Made by a program: the position numbers and the translations under genes
Notes under the pieces: generated by a model
What the model was told of the DNA's origin: nothing
Seen by the model: only the letters and a program-made list of their open reading frames with translations
Database searches by the model: none
Assembly (NCBI GenBank): GCA_023439185.1
Contig: JAEXOR010000041.1
Location: forward strand, 1-64,000
Direction of reading: 5' to 3'
Length of the DNA: 64,000 nucleotides
Source: Bacillota bacterium
GTDB taxonomy: Bacteria; Bacillota; Desulfotomaculia; Desulfotomaculales; Desulfallaceae
In this document: positions 31,429 to 40,381 of the stretch, one piece after another
Numbering within the stretch: the first letter of the stretch is position 1
Layout of the letters: the number at the start of each line of letters is the position of its first letter

Positions 31429-32607
31429 TTAACTGCACAGCTCAAACACGCCGGCCGCGCCCATGCCGCCGCCGATGCACATGCTCACCACGCCGTAGCG
31501 GGCGCCCTGGCGCTGCAGCTCGTAAATCAGTTGCGTGGTCAGCTTGGCGCCGGTGCAGCCCAGCGGGTGCCCCAGGGCCACCGCGCCGCCGTTGCAGTTC
31601 ACCCTGGCGGGGTCCAGCTCCAGCGTCTTGATGCAGGCCAGGGCCTGGGCCGCGAATGCCTCGTTCAGTTCGAACACATCCACCTCGTCCTTGGTGATGC
31701 CGGCTAATTTCAGCGCTTTGGGGATGGCCACCGTGGGGCCGATGCCCATCAATTCCGGCGGGCAGCCGCCCACCGCGTAGGAGCGGAACACCGCCATGGG
31801 CTTCAAACCCAGGGATGCGGCCTTCTCCCGGCTCATCACCATCACCGCCGCGGCGCCGTCACTGGTCTGGGAGCTGTTGCCCGCGGTTACGCTGCCGCCC
31901 GTCCGGAATACCGGTTTTAGTTTGGCCAGGGTTTCCATGGTGGTGCCGGGGCGCACGCCCTCATCGGTATCAAATACCACGGACTGCTCAATCAGTTTCC
32001 CTTTGGCCCTGGTTTTATTAACGACGTTAAAAGGCAATAGCTGCTCTTTAAACCGGCCTTCGGCGATGGCCCGGGCTGCTTTGGCATGGCTGGCCACCGC
32101 GAATTCGTCCTGCATCTCCCGGCTGATGCCGTACTTTTCAGCCACATTTTCAGCGGTCAGCCCCATGCTGATATACGCCTCGGGGCAGGTTTCCATCAGC
32201 CCCGGGTCCGGCATCAGCTTCAGGCCGCCGATGGGCACATGGCTCATGCTTTCCATGCCGCCGCACAGGCACACGTCGGTGAAACCAGCCATAATCTTGG
32301 TGGCGCCCATGGCGATGGATTCAATGCCGGAAGAGCAGAAACGGTTCACTGTCACTCCGGCCACTGTATTGGGCAGGCCGGACTTTAATACCAGCATCCG
32401 GGCCGTGTTCATGCCCTGCTCGGCTTCCGGAAAGGCGCAGCCGATCATTACGTCGTCTATTTCGGCGGGGTCCAGGCCGGGCGTCCTTTCGATCACGGCC
32501 TTAATTACCGCGGCGCCCAGATCCTCAGGGCGGGTGTCCCTCAGTATGCCCCGGGGCGCCTTGCCCACCGCGGTACGCACCGCGCTGACAATTACAGCTT
32601 CTCGCAT
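31429..32607 (-). CDS. fadA: Acetyl-CoA acyltransferase (thiolase, FadA-like)
   Basis: Thiolytic cleavage of 3-ketoacyl-CoA, 392 residues. The nucleophile Cys lies in VNRFCSSGIESIAMGA (about Cys88), the conserved NGGAVALGHPLGCTGAKL holds the His, and CIGGGMGAAGVFE near the end holds the second Cys. ATG 32607 follows AAGGAGGTAAG. Lies 19 bases after fadN, so co-transcribed. Confidence 0.96.
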   Translation of the reverse strand: MREAVIVSAVRTAVGKAPRGILRDTRPEDLGAAVIKAVIERTPGLDPAEIDDVMIGCAFPEAEQGMNTARMLVLKSGLPNTVAGVTVNRFCSSGIESIAMGATKIMAGFTDVCLCGGMESMSHVPIGGLKLMPDPGLMETCPEAYISMGLTAENVAEKYGISREMQDEFAVASHAKAARAIAEGRFKEQLLPFNVVNKTRAKGKLIEQSVVFDTDEGVRPGTTMETLAKLKPVFRTGGSVTAGNSSQTSDGAAAVMVMSREKAASLGLKPMAVFRSYAVGGCPPELMGIGPTVAIPKALKLAGITKDEVDVFELNEAFAAQALACIKTLELDPARVNCNGGAVALGHPLGCTGAKLTTQLIYELQRQGARYGVVSMCIGGGMGAAGVFELCS

Positions 32608-32626
32608 CTTCTTACCTCCTTCATCC

Positions 32627-35050
32627 CTAATTTCTTAACGGTTTGTTGAATTTCAGCATGTGTCTCATGCGGTCCAGGGTCTTGGGCTCGCCCAGCAGGC
32701 TCAGGAAGGCTTCCCGTTCCAGGTCCAGCAGGTCCTGTTCGGTCACTTCGGCGCCCGGTGTTACCCCGCCGCCGGTGACGATATAGGCGACTTTTTTGGC
32801 GATCTTGGCGTCGTGTTCGCTGATCTGCCGGCCCCATAGCAGGGTCTGGACAGCCAGGTCCAGGACGGAGTAGCCGGGAGTGCCGACGGCCTTGATTTTT
32901 TGGGCCCGCGGCGGTGTAAAGCCCGCGGCGGCCATCTCCAGCACCAGGCGTTTAGCGTCGCCGATCACGCGGTCGCGGTTAAGACTGACCCGGTCGGTGC
33001 GGCGCAGCAAGCCGAACTTGACGGCTTCAAAACCGCTGGTGGCCACCCGGGCCATGGCGATATTTTCAAAGGCGCGGTTGATCAGGGGCTGCACAGTGTT
33101 GCTGCCGCCTATGGCCACCGCGGTTTGGGGTATTTCCGCTTCATAAGCCCGGCAGGTCAGCTCCTTGGTGCCGCCGCCGGCCGGAACCAGGCCCACGCCC
33201 ACTTCCACCAGGCCCATGTACGTTTCCCCGGCGGCGTTCACCCGGTGCGAGTGCAGGCAGATTTCGCAGCCGCCGCCCACGGCCATGCCGTGCGGAGCCG
33301 CCACTACCGGCTTTTTGCAGTACTTCAGGCGCATATTGCTCTTCTGGAATTCGTCCACCATGATCTCCAGCTCGTCAAACTCGTCGTCCTCGGCTTCCAT
33401 CAGCACCAGGAACAGGTTGGCCCCCACCGAGAAATGCTGGCCGAAGTTGCCGATCACCAAACCATCGTAGTTTTTTTCCACTTCTTTGACTGCATAATTG
33501 ACCATGTTCACGATGTCGTCGCCGATGGAGTTGGCCTTACTGTGAAACTCCAGGCAGCACACGCCGTCGCCGATGTCAATCAGGCTGGCGCCGCTGTTTG
33601 ACTTGATTATTTTATTCTGTTCCTTTAAGGGCGCCAGGAAGATAACCCCCGCGGGGATACGTTCCGGCGCTTCGTCTCCGGTTTGATGGTTAAAATAATA
33701 ACGGCAGCCTTCCTTTTTCTCATAAAAGCTGGTTTTGCCGGCCGCCAGCAGGTTTTCCACCACCTTCGGCAGGGCGCCGCCTTCGGCTTTAATGCGTTCG
33801 GCCACGTCCTGTACCCCCAGGGCGTCCCACACTTCAAAGGGGCCCATATCCCAGTTGAAGCCCCAGCGCATGGCGTCGTCAACGGACTGGATGTTGTCGG
33901 CAATTTTGCCCAGCAGGTTGGCGGCGTATACAATGGCGTCACGCTGTACACGCCAGGCAAACTCGGCGCCTTTATCCTTGCCGGCCAGCAGCGCCTTCAT
34001 TTGCCGGGCCGGTTTGCCGGCCTGCTTGGCGGCTTCCAGGGAGGCGAACCGGACCGGCTGTTTGGGCCGGTATTCCATGGTATTGTAATCCAGCGCCATT
34101 ATTTCTTTGCCTTTTTCGGTTTTGACCTTCTTATAAAAGCCCTGGCGGGTTTTATCGCCCAGCCATTTGTTTTCCAGCATCCGGCTCAGGAAGCCGGGCG
34201 TCTCGAAAACTGCTTTTTCGGCGGGGTCGGCGGCCACGTCGTAAACGTTCCCGGCTACGTGCAGCATTACGTCCAGGCCCACCATGTCCAGGGTACGGAA
34301 AGATGCGCTCTTGGGCCGGCCCAGCACGCGTCCGGTTAAAGCGTCCACTTCCTCGACAGTGAGGCCCATTTCCACCATGGTCTTGATGGTGGCGCACATG
34401 CCGTACACGCCGATGCGGTTGGCGATGAAGTTGGGGGTGTCCTTGCAGACAACCACGCCCTTGCCCAGCGTCTTCTCGCCAAAGGCGCGCATGAAGGCCG
34501 TAATTTCCGGCAGGGTATCGTTGCCCGGAATGATTTCCAAAAGCTTCATGTAACGGGGCGGGTTGAAGAAGTGGGTGCCCAGAAAATGCTGCCGAAATTC
34601 CTGAGACAGCCCCTGGCACATGCTGTTGATGGAAATGCCCGAGGTGTTGGAGCTGACGATGGCCCCGGGCTTGCGGACCGCTTCAACCTGCTTTAGCAGG
34701 CTTTGCTTGATGTCCAGCCGTTCCACCACCACTTCGATAATCCAATCGCACTCCGCCAGCAGGTCGAGGTTGTCTGCGAAGTTACCCGGCGTAATTAAGG
34801 CCGCGTTTTCCGGCACGTATAACGGCGCCGGTTTGGCCTTGGTAAGCTGCCGGATCCCTTCCACGGCAAACCTGTTTCTGACCGGCGGGCTTTCCAGGGT
34901 CAGCCCCTTTTTCTCCTCCTCCGGCGTAAGCCGGTTTGGCACTATGTCCAGCAGGCAGGTGGGAATGCCGGCGCCCGCCAGGTGCCCGGCGATGGCCGCG
35001 CCCATTACCCCGGCGCCCAGCACGGCAGCCCTGTTGATGCTGCGCTTCAT
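32627..35050 (-). CDS. fadN: 3-hydroxyacyl-CoA dehydrogenase / enoyl-CoA hydratase (FadN-like)
   Basis: Bifunctional beta-oxidation enzyme, 807 residues. N-terminal NAD-binding domain AAVLGAGVMGAAIAGHLAGA (about 8-27) and the hydroxyacyl-CoA dehydrogenase core GTHFFNPPRYMKLLEIIPG; C-terminal crotonase domain (after about 490) with VIGNFGQHFSVGANLFLVLM and PHGMAVGGGCEICLHSHRV. This order (dehydrogenase first) and the fadN-fadA-fadE gene order match the Bacillus operon, not E. coli FadB. ATG 35050 with AAAGGAGGAAACC upstream. Confidence 0.95.
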   Translation of the reverse strand: MKRSINRAAVLGAGVMGAAIAGHLAGAGIPTCLLDIVPNRLTPEEEKKGLTLESPPVRNRFAVEGIRQLTKAKPAPLYVPENAALITPGNFADNLDLLAECDWIIEVVVERLDIKQSLLKQVEAVRKPGAIVSSNTSGISINSMCQGLSQEFRQHFLGTHFFNPPRYMKLLEIIPGNDTLPEITAFMRAFGEKTLGKGVVVCKDTPNFIANRIGVYGMCATIKTMVEMGLTVEEVDALTGRVLGRPKSASFRTLDMVGLDVMLHVAGNVYDVAADPAEKAVFETPGFLSRMLENKWLGDKTRQGFYKKVKTEKGKEIMALDYNTMEYRPKQPVRFASLEAAKQAGKPARQMKALLAGKDKGAEFAWRVQRDAIVYAANLLGKIADNIQSVDDAMRWGFNWDMGPFEVWDALGVQDVAERIKAEGGALPKVVENLLAAGKTSFYEKKEGCRYYFNHQTGDEAPERIPAGVIFLAPLKEQNKIIKSNSGASLIDIGDGVCCLEFHSKANSIGDDIVNMVNYAVKEVEKNYDGLVIGNFGQHFSVGANLFLVLMEAEDDEFDELEIMVDEFQKSNMRLKYCKKPVVAAPHGMAVGGGCEICLHSHRVNAAGETYMGLVEVGVGLVPAGGGTKELTCRAYEAEIPQTAVAIGGSNTVQPLINRAFENIAMARVATSGFEAVKFGLLRRTDRVSLNRDRVIGDAKRLVLEMAAAGFTPPRAQKIKAVGTPGYSVLDLAVQTLLWGRQISEHDAKIAKKVAYIVTGGGVTPGAEVTEQDLLDLEREAFLSLLGEPKTLDRMRHMLKFNKPLRN

Positions 35051-35102
35051 TTTCCGGTTTCCTCCTTTACGGCACTATTTGTCTCTTAATTAAAATACTG
35101 AC

Positions 35103-35118
35103 TGAATGTTCACTCATT
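35103..35118. promoter_or_regulatory. Candidate FadR-type operator
   Basis: TGAATGTTCACTCATT is an imperfect dyad about 53 bases upstream of fadN. It resembles the TGAATG...CATTCA sites bound by Bacillus FadR. Assignment rests on similarity of half-sites and the TetR gene in the operon. Confidence 0.45.
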
Positions 35119-35209
35119 ATTAAGATAATGTATTTAAGTCGAAAAAGCAATAGCCCGGCTGCATTTTTTTGATCAGCGAATGCTTATTATTTTTATAGTT
35201 GTGTATTCT

Positions 35210-35239
35210 TTGAATTAAGAGTAATATGTGATCTATAAA
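35210..35239 (+). promoter_or_regulatory. Candidate promoter of the ktrAB riboswitch transcript
   Basis: TTGAAT (35210-35215), 18-base spacer, TATAAA (35234-35239). Transcription would start near 35246, at the beginning of the riboswitch. Confidence 0.6.
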
Positions 35240-35246
35240 AAAAGGA

Positions 35247-35380
35247 ATAATACGCTGAAATCTTATGATGCGGGGGAACCAATTTTTTGGGGTGAATCCA
35301 CAGGCATGTGGTAGGATAGCACTTCAGTCCGAATCCGTCAGCTAACCTCGTAAGCGTTGAAGTGCTGTTGAGTTATGCAT
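35247..35380 (+). ncRNA. c-di-AMP riboswitch (ydaO/yuaA type)
   Basis: The leader contains the strongly conserved ydaO core: GATGCGGGGGAACCAATTTT with TTGGGGTGAATCC (35267-35299), GTGGTAGGATAGC, then TCCGAATCCGTCAGCTAACC (35328-35347) and TCGTAAGC. A perfect 9-base stem joins AGCACTTCA (35318-35326) to TGAAGTGCT (35358-35366). It is followed by an intrinsic terminator, the typical off-switch: c-di-AMP binding promotes termination. The gene downstream is ktrA, a classic target, since c-di-AMP lowers potassium uptake. Confidence 0.93.
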
Positions 35381-35381
35381 T

Positions 35382-35404
35382 AACGGCACAGGGCCGTTTT
35401 TTTT
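35382..35404 (+). terminator. Riboswitch-controlled attenuator
   Basis: AACGGC (35382-35387), loop ACAGG, GCCGTT (35393-35398) and eight Ts ending at 35404. It lies between the riboswitch and ktrA and is the expression platform. Confidence 0.9.
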
Positions 35405-35433
35405 ATTGCCGGAAAAACTGGGGGGAAGCAATC

Positions 35434-36084
35434 ATGAAACAATTTGCCGTGATTGGGCTGGGCAGGTTTGGATCCAGCGTGGCCAAAACATTGACCCAAA
35501 TGGGTTACGAGGTGCTGGGTATTGATATTGATGAAGATGTCGTGAACAATATGGCCGATGCACTGACCAGTGCCGTCAAGGCCGATATACTGGATGAACA
35601 GGCGCTGAAAGCCCTGGGAATCAGGAATTTTGACGCGGTGATAGTGGCCATCGGCAAGGAAATGCAGGCCAGCATCCTGGTCACCGTCATATTAAAGGAA
35701 ATGGGTGTGCAAGAGGTGGTGGCCAAAGCGCGTACCGAACTGCACGGTCGGGTTCTGGAACGGGTCGGCGCCGACAAGGTGGTTTTTCCGGAACGGGATA
35801 TGGGTGAGAAGGTGGCCAAGGCCCTGGTCTCCAAAAATATCATGGACCAGATTGCCCTCTCGCCGGAATACAGCCTGGTGGAGATGGCGGCGCCCACGGT
35901 TTTTATCAATAAGACCCTTGAGAAATCAGGCGCCCGGCAAAAATACGGCGTCAGTATTTTAGCCATCCGCAGAGGCGCCGAAGTGATTATCTCCCCCCAG
36001 GCCGGAGATGTGGTCCGGGGGGGCGATATTCTGGTGGTCATCGGCAAGGATGCCCAATTGCGCAAATTTGAAGCATTGGAATAG
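35434..36084 (+). CDS. ktrA: Potassium uptake regulatory protein KtrA (RCK domains)
   Basis: Cytoplasmic gating subunit of the Ktr potassium channel, 216 residues from ATG 35434 (MKQFAVIGLGRFGSSVAKTL) with GGGGGGAAG upstream. RCK_N Rossmann fold: GxGxxG at residues 8-13 and the acidic strand end GIDIDEDVV that binds nucleotide; RCK_C from about 135 (VEMAAPTVFINKTLEKSGAR), the domain that binds c-di-AMP in related proteins. Thus c-di-AMP may act both on the RNA leader and on the protein (inference). Confidence 0.95.
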   Translation: MKQFAVIGLGRFGSSVAKTLTQMGYEVLGIDIDEDVVNNMADALTSAVKADILDEQALKALGIRNFDAVIVAIGKEMQASILVTVILKEMGVQEVVAKARTELHGRVLERVGADKVVFPERDMGEKVAKALVSKNIMDQIALSPEYSLVEMAAPTVFINKTLEKSGARQKYGVSILAIRRGAEVIISPQAGDVVRGGDILVVIGKDAQLRKFEALE

Positions 36085-36113
36085 GCGGAGAGTAAAGGTC
36101 TGGAGGAATAGAC

Positions 36114-37445
36114 ATGGCGCCCTTTAAGAGGCTCAACCCCCCTCTCCTGATGATCTGGGGTTTTGCCGTGATCATCCTGCTGGGCACGGTTCTTTTGGCC
36201 CTGCCTGCGGCTTCCGCTTCGGGAAAAAGCGTAGGTTTTCTGGATGCTTTATTCACCGCCACTTCCGCGGTCTGCGTGACCGGGCTTGCGGTTATCGACA
36301 CCGGGTCCGCTTACTCCCTGTTGGGTCAAGTGATGATCATGCTGTTAATCCAGTTGGGCGGACTGGGGTTCATGACCTTTGGCGTAACCACCGCGGTTTT
36401 GCTGGGCAAAAAAATAGGATTAAAGCAGCGGCTGTTAATCCAGGAATCAACTCATGCCATAACCAACGCCGGTCTGGTGCGGCTTAGCCTGGGCATCCTT
36501 TTGATCACCCTGATTTTTGAAGCGGCGGCAACCGTTGTTCTGGCTGTCCGCTGGTACGGGGAACTGGGTTTAAAATCAATCTATTACGCATTGTTTCACG
36601 CCATATCGGCATTTAACAACGCGGGTTTTTCCTTATGGCCCGACAGCCTGACCCGTTATGCCGGAGACCCGGTGGTAAACGTAGTAATATCAGGTCTTTT
36701 TATCACCGGGGGGATTGGTTTCATTGTTATTATGGACCTTTACACCAAACGCAAATGGCCGCATCTGTCCCTGAACTCTAAAATTGTGCTCAGCACATCC
36801 TTGCTGCTTTGTGCGGCGGGTTTCTTTCTTGTTTATCTCCTGGAGTCTTTTAACCCTGATACCCTGGGGGCATTGAACCACGGGCAAAGATTATGGGCCG
36901 CATACTTTCAGGGAGTGACGCCGAGATCGGCGGGTTTCAATACCGTGGACATCGGGCAAATGCTGGCCGCCACCCAGTTGGTTATTATTATCCTGATGTT
37001 CATCGGGGCTTCCTCGGGGTCCACCGGCGGGGGCATTAAAACCGGCACCTTTGCGATTTTGGTTTTATCCTTTATCGCCATTATCCGGGGCCGCAATGAA
37101 GTTTCCGTCTTCCGCAGGACTGTCGGAACCGAAATAATACTCCGATCGCTGGCGGTAATACTGGCCTCCATGGGTGTAATCCTGATAGTCACTCTGCTTT
37201 TGACCATTTCCGAGCACAGCCTGCAGAGGGATTTTCTTGAGGTTTTATTTGAGACTGTTTCCGCCTTCGGCACGGTGGGGCTTTCAATGGGGTTAACTGC
37301 GGACCTGTCGGGTATGGGAAAGATAATCATTATTTTAACCATGTTTATCGGCCGGCTGGGACCGCTGACCATGGCTTTCGCCCTGGCCCAGAAAGGAGTT
37401 AAGCCCAGTGTCCGCTATGCCGAGGAGAAAATTATGATTGGATAA
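36114..37445 (+). CDS. ktrB: Potassium transporter membrane subunit KtrB/TrkH
   Basis: 443 residues, eight to ten hydrophobic segments with four P-loop repeats. Filter-like segments: ATSAVCVTGLAV (about 54-65), ISAFNNAGFSL (about 165-175), TPRSAGFNTVDI (about 268-279) and VSAFGTVGLSMG (about 383-394), each with the conserved glycine. GSTGGGIKTGTFA is the intramembrane loop that gates the pore. ATG 36114 after GGAGGAATAGAC; 29 bases after ktrA, same transcript. Confidence 0.95.
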   Translation: MAPFKRLNPPLLMIWGFAVIILLGTVLLALPAASASGKSVGFLDALFTATSAVCVTGLAVIDTGSAYSLLGQVMIMLLIQLGGLGFMTFGVTTAVLLGKKIGLKQRLLIQESTHAITNAGLVRLSLGILLITLIFEAAATVVLAVRWYGELGLKSIYYALFHAISAFNNAGFSLWPDSLTRYAGDPVVNVVISGLFITGGIGFIVIMDLYTKRKWPHLSLNSKIVLSTSLLLCAAGFFLVYLLESFNPDTLGALNHGQRLWAAYFQGVTPRSAGFNTVDIGQMLAATQLVIIILMFIGASSGSTGGGIKTGTFAILVLSFIAIIRGRNEVSVFRRTVGTEIILRSLAVILASMGVILIVTLLLTISEHSLQRDFLEVLFETVSAFGTVGLSMGLTADLSGMGKIIIILTMFIGRLGPLTMAFALAQKGVKPSVRYAEEKIMIG

Positions 37446-37490
37446 AACGTCCGCCGAGAAATGCCGTGGCCGGGCTTTTCAAACATTCTG

Positions 37491-37715
37491 CTATAGAAAA
37501 ATATTCAATATAAGTGAGCCCAGCATGACAGCGGCAATAACCAGCGCCGCGGCCGCCAAAAGCTTTTTTCTGCTGGCCGGCCGCTGGCGCTGCTCTGTTT
37601 CCGCTTCCTTTTCCCTGTCCCGGACTGCCAGTTTCAGGCGTTCTCCGTCCCAAACCGTACCGCTGCGGCTCTTTCTTTTTTTCTCCAGGTCCACTACCTT
37701 GGGCCGGTTCGCCAA
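37491..37715 (-). CDS. Small single-pass membrane protein, unknown
   Basis: About 74 residues from TTG 37715: a long highly charged N-terminal part (MANRPKVVDLEKKRKSRSGT ... RDREKEAETEQRQRPASRK) and one C-terminal hydrophobic segment (LLAAAALVIAAVMLGSLILN). The AAGGAG at 37730-37725 fits this start. Topology would place the charged arm in the cytoplasm. A second long minus-strand frame over the same bases is judged a shadow. Confidence 0.6.
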   Translation of the reverse strand: MANRPKVVDLEKKRKSRSGTVWDGERLKLAVRDREKEAETEQRQRPASRKKLLAAAALVIAAVMLGSLILNIFL

Positions 37716-37869
37716 CGTCAATTTCTCCTTTCGGTAAGTAGCCTTTATTATCTAATAATAAAACAAAAAAGCAGTTGGTGTGCAATAATTTATTAACAAT
37801 ATTTAACAAATTTATTATTATTAATAGGCCGGTTTTGTGCTATGCTGTAAAGTAAGGCTGGTGGCATAA

Positions 37870-38094
37870 ATGAAGCGTATCAGTTATCAGGACTTTAAGG
37901 GAAAAGTCAAACAAAGTATTCCGGTAACCCGGGGTTTAATTGACCGCCGGGCACCCCGCAGACGCCCCAGAGATCCGGGCGAAACCGAAACGTTAATTTT
38001 GCTGGCCAATCAAGCCTGGGAGAGCGCCATAGCCTGCGGGAAGTTGCAAAAAAAAGGGAAACGTCTTTACGCTTATAAGATCGATGAAAAATAA
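37870..38094 (+). CDS. Small basic hypothetical protein
   Basis: 74 residues: MKRISYQDFKGKVKQSIPVT, an Arg/Pro-rich stretch (RRAPRRRPRDPGE) and ETLILLANQAWESAIACGKL with QKKGKRLYAYKIDEK. AAGGCTGG upstream is a fair ribosome site. No family recognised. It overlaps the next reading frame by nine bases. Confidence 0.5.
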   Translation: MKRISYQDFKGKVKQSIPVTRGLIDRRAPRRRPRDPGETETLILLANQAWESAIACGKLQKKGKRLYAYKIDEK

Positions 38095-38418
38095 ACTGGA
38101 ACAAATAAAAAAACTTGATCACCGGCTGGATAAGACTACTGGCGGGTTTCATGGAACGCATTGTGGCGGTTAATATTGGAGAAGGCTTGGCCGCGTATGT
38201 CATGGGGGTCGAAGATTTAATTATCGACAGTCTGAATGCGTATAAGTGGTGGGACTCTATGAATGACAGGCAGTGGGCGGTCGCGGTCGTATATATCCAT
38301 TATGATGATATTGATTTTAATTACTTGAAAAAAAGCTGCTGAAGAAGGAATATCGGACGAATTGGAAGCAGTTGTGGAACAGGCTGAAAAAATGAGAACC
38401 CGTCAAACCGGCAAGTAA
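38086..38418 (+). pseudogene. Possible frame-shifted small gene
   Basis: Coding-like sequence switches frame. Frame A gives MKNKLEQIKKLDHRLDKTTG from 38086, stopping at 38175. Frame B gives MERIVAVNIGEGLAAYVMGV (from 38151) through AYKWWDSMNDRQWAV to YLKKSC and a stop at 38340-38342. Frame A resumes with AAEEGISDELEAVVEQAEKM and RTRQTGK ending 38418. The second switch falls at a run of seven As (38328-38334). Either a decayed gene of about 110 residues or two small overlapping genes. Confidence 0.35.
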
Positions 38419-38458
38419 TCGAAGGCCCCTGGCGGATAAAGCCCCGGCCCTTTGAACA

Positions 38459-38746
38459 TCAGGTTAGCTTTTTATCGATCCGGGCCACGTAAACCAGGAT
38501 CTGGGCCACCACCTCGTACAGTTCCGGGGGGATCTCGGTGCTGACCCCCAGGCGGTACAGTGTCCTGGCCAGCTCGGGGTCTTCGTAAACCGGGACGTTG
38601 TTCTCCCGGGCCATGTCCCCGATCAGCCGGGCCATATCGCCCCGTCCGGCAGCTGTTACCCGGGGCGCCCTGTCCTGTTCCGGTTCGTACTGCAGGGCGG
38701 CGGCGTAAAGGTCGGATTGGCCCTGGTTCTTTTTAGAGTCTTTCAT
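38459..38746 (-). CDS. FlhB-like cytoplasmic-domain protein (YlqH-like)
   Basis: 95 residues resembling the cytoplasmic C-terminal domain of the flagellar export protein FlhB without its membrane part: AAALQYEPEQDRAPRVTAAG, MARENNVPVYEDPELARTLY, IPPELYEVVAQILVYVARID. The NPTH autocleavage motif is absent. Stand-alone proteins of this type (YlqH in Bacillus) lie next to YlqG, as here. ATG 38746 follows GAAGG; GTG 38752 is possible. Confidence 0.85.
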   Translation of the reverse strand: MKDSKKNQGQSDLYAAALQYEPEQDRAPRVTAAGRGDMARLIGDMARENNVPVYEDPELARTLYRLGVSTEIPPELYEVVAQILVYVARIDKKLT

Positions 38747-38748
38747 AG

Positions 38749-39321
38749 TCACACCTTCAAATCCAACAGGCCGGGGGAGGAAAAGCCGGCGGTCGGTTTT
38801 ACCAGATTGGGGTCCAGGATAGTGCAGCGGAAAATAACCTGTTCAAAGCCCAATTCCCGCACCTGGTTTTTTAATTCTTCCGCCCTGGCGTTCAGCAGCC
38901 CGGCAATGGTTCCGTCTTCAGTATGACAGGTAATGCTGATGTCTTCCTGCTTGCGGGTCAGCATAAAAAACAGCCGTCCCAGGCTGGTGGTGCCCAGGCT
39001 GAAAACGATGCCCGTTTCATCCTGCCCCTGTTCATTTTTCCGGTCGGGATTGTCATCATCGCGGGGCCGGAAGGCGAAGAATTGGGTCTCGGGAAACAGC
39101 GGGCTCCGCAAGGGCAGGGGCGTCAGTACGTGTTCACCGCCTTCGGAGGACCGGTGTTGAGGCGCCGCGTTTGCCGGTTCCGGGTTCACGGCGGCCGGCC
39201 TGGTCAGCTGTGCCTGCATGACGTCTTTGAAAGCGGCCTGCTCTCGGGGCGCCTGCTTCAGGCTTTGCTGCTCACTCATTAATATGTTCAGCAGTATGGG
39301 GATGACGGCGGAAATCTGCAT
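38749..39321 (-). CDS. FliK-like protein (YlqG-like)
   Basis: 190 residues from ATG 39321 (MQISAVIPILLNILMSEQQS) with GGGAG upstream. The N-terminal half is Gln/Pro/Ala-rich; the C-terminal half SLGRLFFMLTRKQEDISITC with ARAEELKNQVRELGFEQVIF resembles the FliK hook-length domain. Overlaps the YlqH-like gene. No other flagellar gene is in the window, so function may be unrelated to flagella. Confidence 0.65.
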   Translation of the reverse strand: MQISAVIPILLNILMSEQQSLKQAPREQAAFKDVMQAQLTRPAAVNPEPANAAPQHRSSEGGEHVLTPLPLRSPLFPETQFFAFRPRDDDNPDRKNEQGQDETGIVFSLGTTSLGRLFFMLTRKQEDISITCHTEDGTIAGLLNARAEELKNQVRELGFEQVIFRCTILDPNLVKPTAGFSSPGLLDLKV

Positions 39322-39660
39322 GGTGGGACTCCCTTTAAACTTTTCTATGGAGTAGGGCGATGGTAAGTTGTTGGAAAGTATCCCCCGGTTGGTGAGGCCC
39401 GCTTTAGTCTGGTATTCCCGCTGGTATTTTACCATATTTTTCTCTGAATAACTACTCAACTACTTTCAGAATTCCCCATTCTTCAATAAAACGCTTAAGG
39501 CTATCCGCTCCCCGTGCTTCCAAATTTTAACCCGCCAAGCAGTATTGTTGTCTCAATTTGAAAAAAACTGTCCGGCGGCAGGTTATGCCAGGCCGGTTGC
39601 CGAACTAAATTGTCAGTATAGTATACCGCGATACATCCGGTGCAGCGGGAGGTGGAAAAC

Positions 39661-40371
39661 GTGGAAAGGTTGATCGAGAGGTTTAATGCCGCCGGAGTAC
39701 GCACCGTGCGGGACATGGTTTATGAGACCCTCAGACAGGCCATCTTTGAGGGTGTGTTCAAGCACGGTGAGCGCATGGTGGAAAAAGAAGTGGCCGAAAA
39801 GCTGCGGGTCAGCCGGACACCGGTCCGCGAGGCCTTTCGCAGGCTGGAGGCCGAAGGCCTGATTAAACATTACCCTCGCAAAGGGGTGCTGGTACGCGGC
39901 ATCACCGCCGAAGACATCATTGAGATCTACGCCATCCGCGAAGCTTTGGAGACCATGGCCCTGTCCTTTGTGGTGGAAAACATCACCGAGGCTGAAAAAC
40001 AAAAGCTTGATCAGTTGATTGAAAAAATGAAGGTGCTCATCGAGGTGGGTGACGAAGAGGAACTGCTGCAGGCTTCCAGGCTGTTCAACGAGCTGCTGCT
40101 GCGGGCCTCCCGGATGCCCAGGCTGGTAAACCTGATCAACAACTACCAGGAATACATCGCCAGGTTCAGAAAGGCCACTTTATCCAAGCCCTCACGCAAA
40201 ATCGACGCTCTAAAGGAACACGAGGAAATACTGCGGGCCATCGACCGGATGGACGTAGCCGGGGCCAGGGAACTTACCGTCAGGCACCTGAAAAGCGCCT
40301 GCCGGGAGTGCCTGCAAGCCATTACCGGTATCGGCGCCGCCCCGCCGGGCAGCGACACAAGAAAGGAGTAA
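39661..40371 (+). CDS. GntR-family regulator, FadR/FCD subfamily
   Basis: 236 residues from GTG 39661 (MERLIERFNAAGVRTVRDMV), GGGAGGTGG upstream. Winged helix: VEKEVAEKLRVSRTPVREAF with RRLEAEGLIKHYPRKGVLVR; the FCD ligand domain starts near residue 80 (AEDIIEIYAIREALETMALS). FCD proteins sense carboxylic acids through His/Asp metal sites. It ends 10 bases before acn and probably regulates it in response to a TCA-cycle acid (inference). Confidence 0.9.
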   Translation: MERLIERFNAAGVRTVRDMVYETLRQAIFEGVFKHGERMVEKEVAEKLRVSRTPVREAFRRLEAEGLIKHYPRKGVLVRGITAEDIIEIYAIREALETMALSFVVENITEAEKQKLDQLIEKMKVLIEVGDEEELLQASRLFNELLLRASRMPRLVNLINNYQEYIARFRKATLSKPSRKIDALKEHEEILRAIDRMDVAGARELTVRHLKSACRECLQAITGIGAAPPGSDTRKE

Positions 40372-40381
40372 CCGTACAGCA

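Noticed and set aside
37432..37809. 125-codon minus-strand frame over the small membrane protein
   Set aside because: It overlaps the better-supported 74-residue single-pass protein, is Gly/Pro-rich in the overlap, and lacks a ribosome site.
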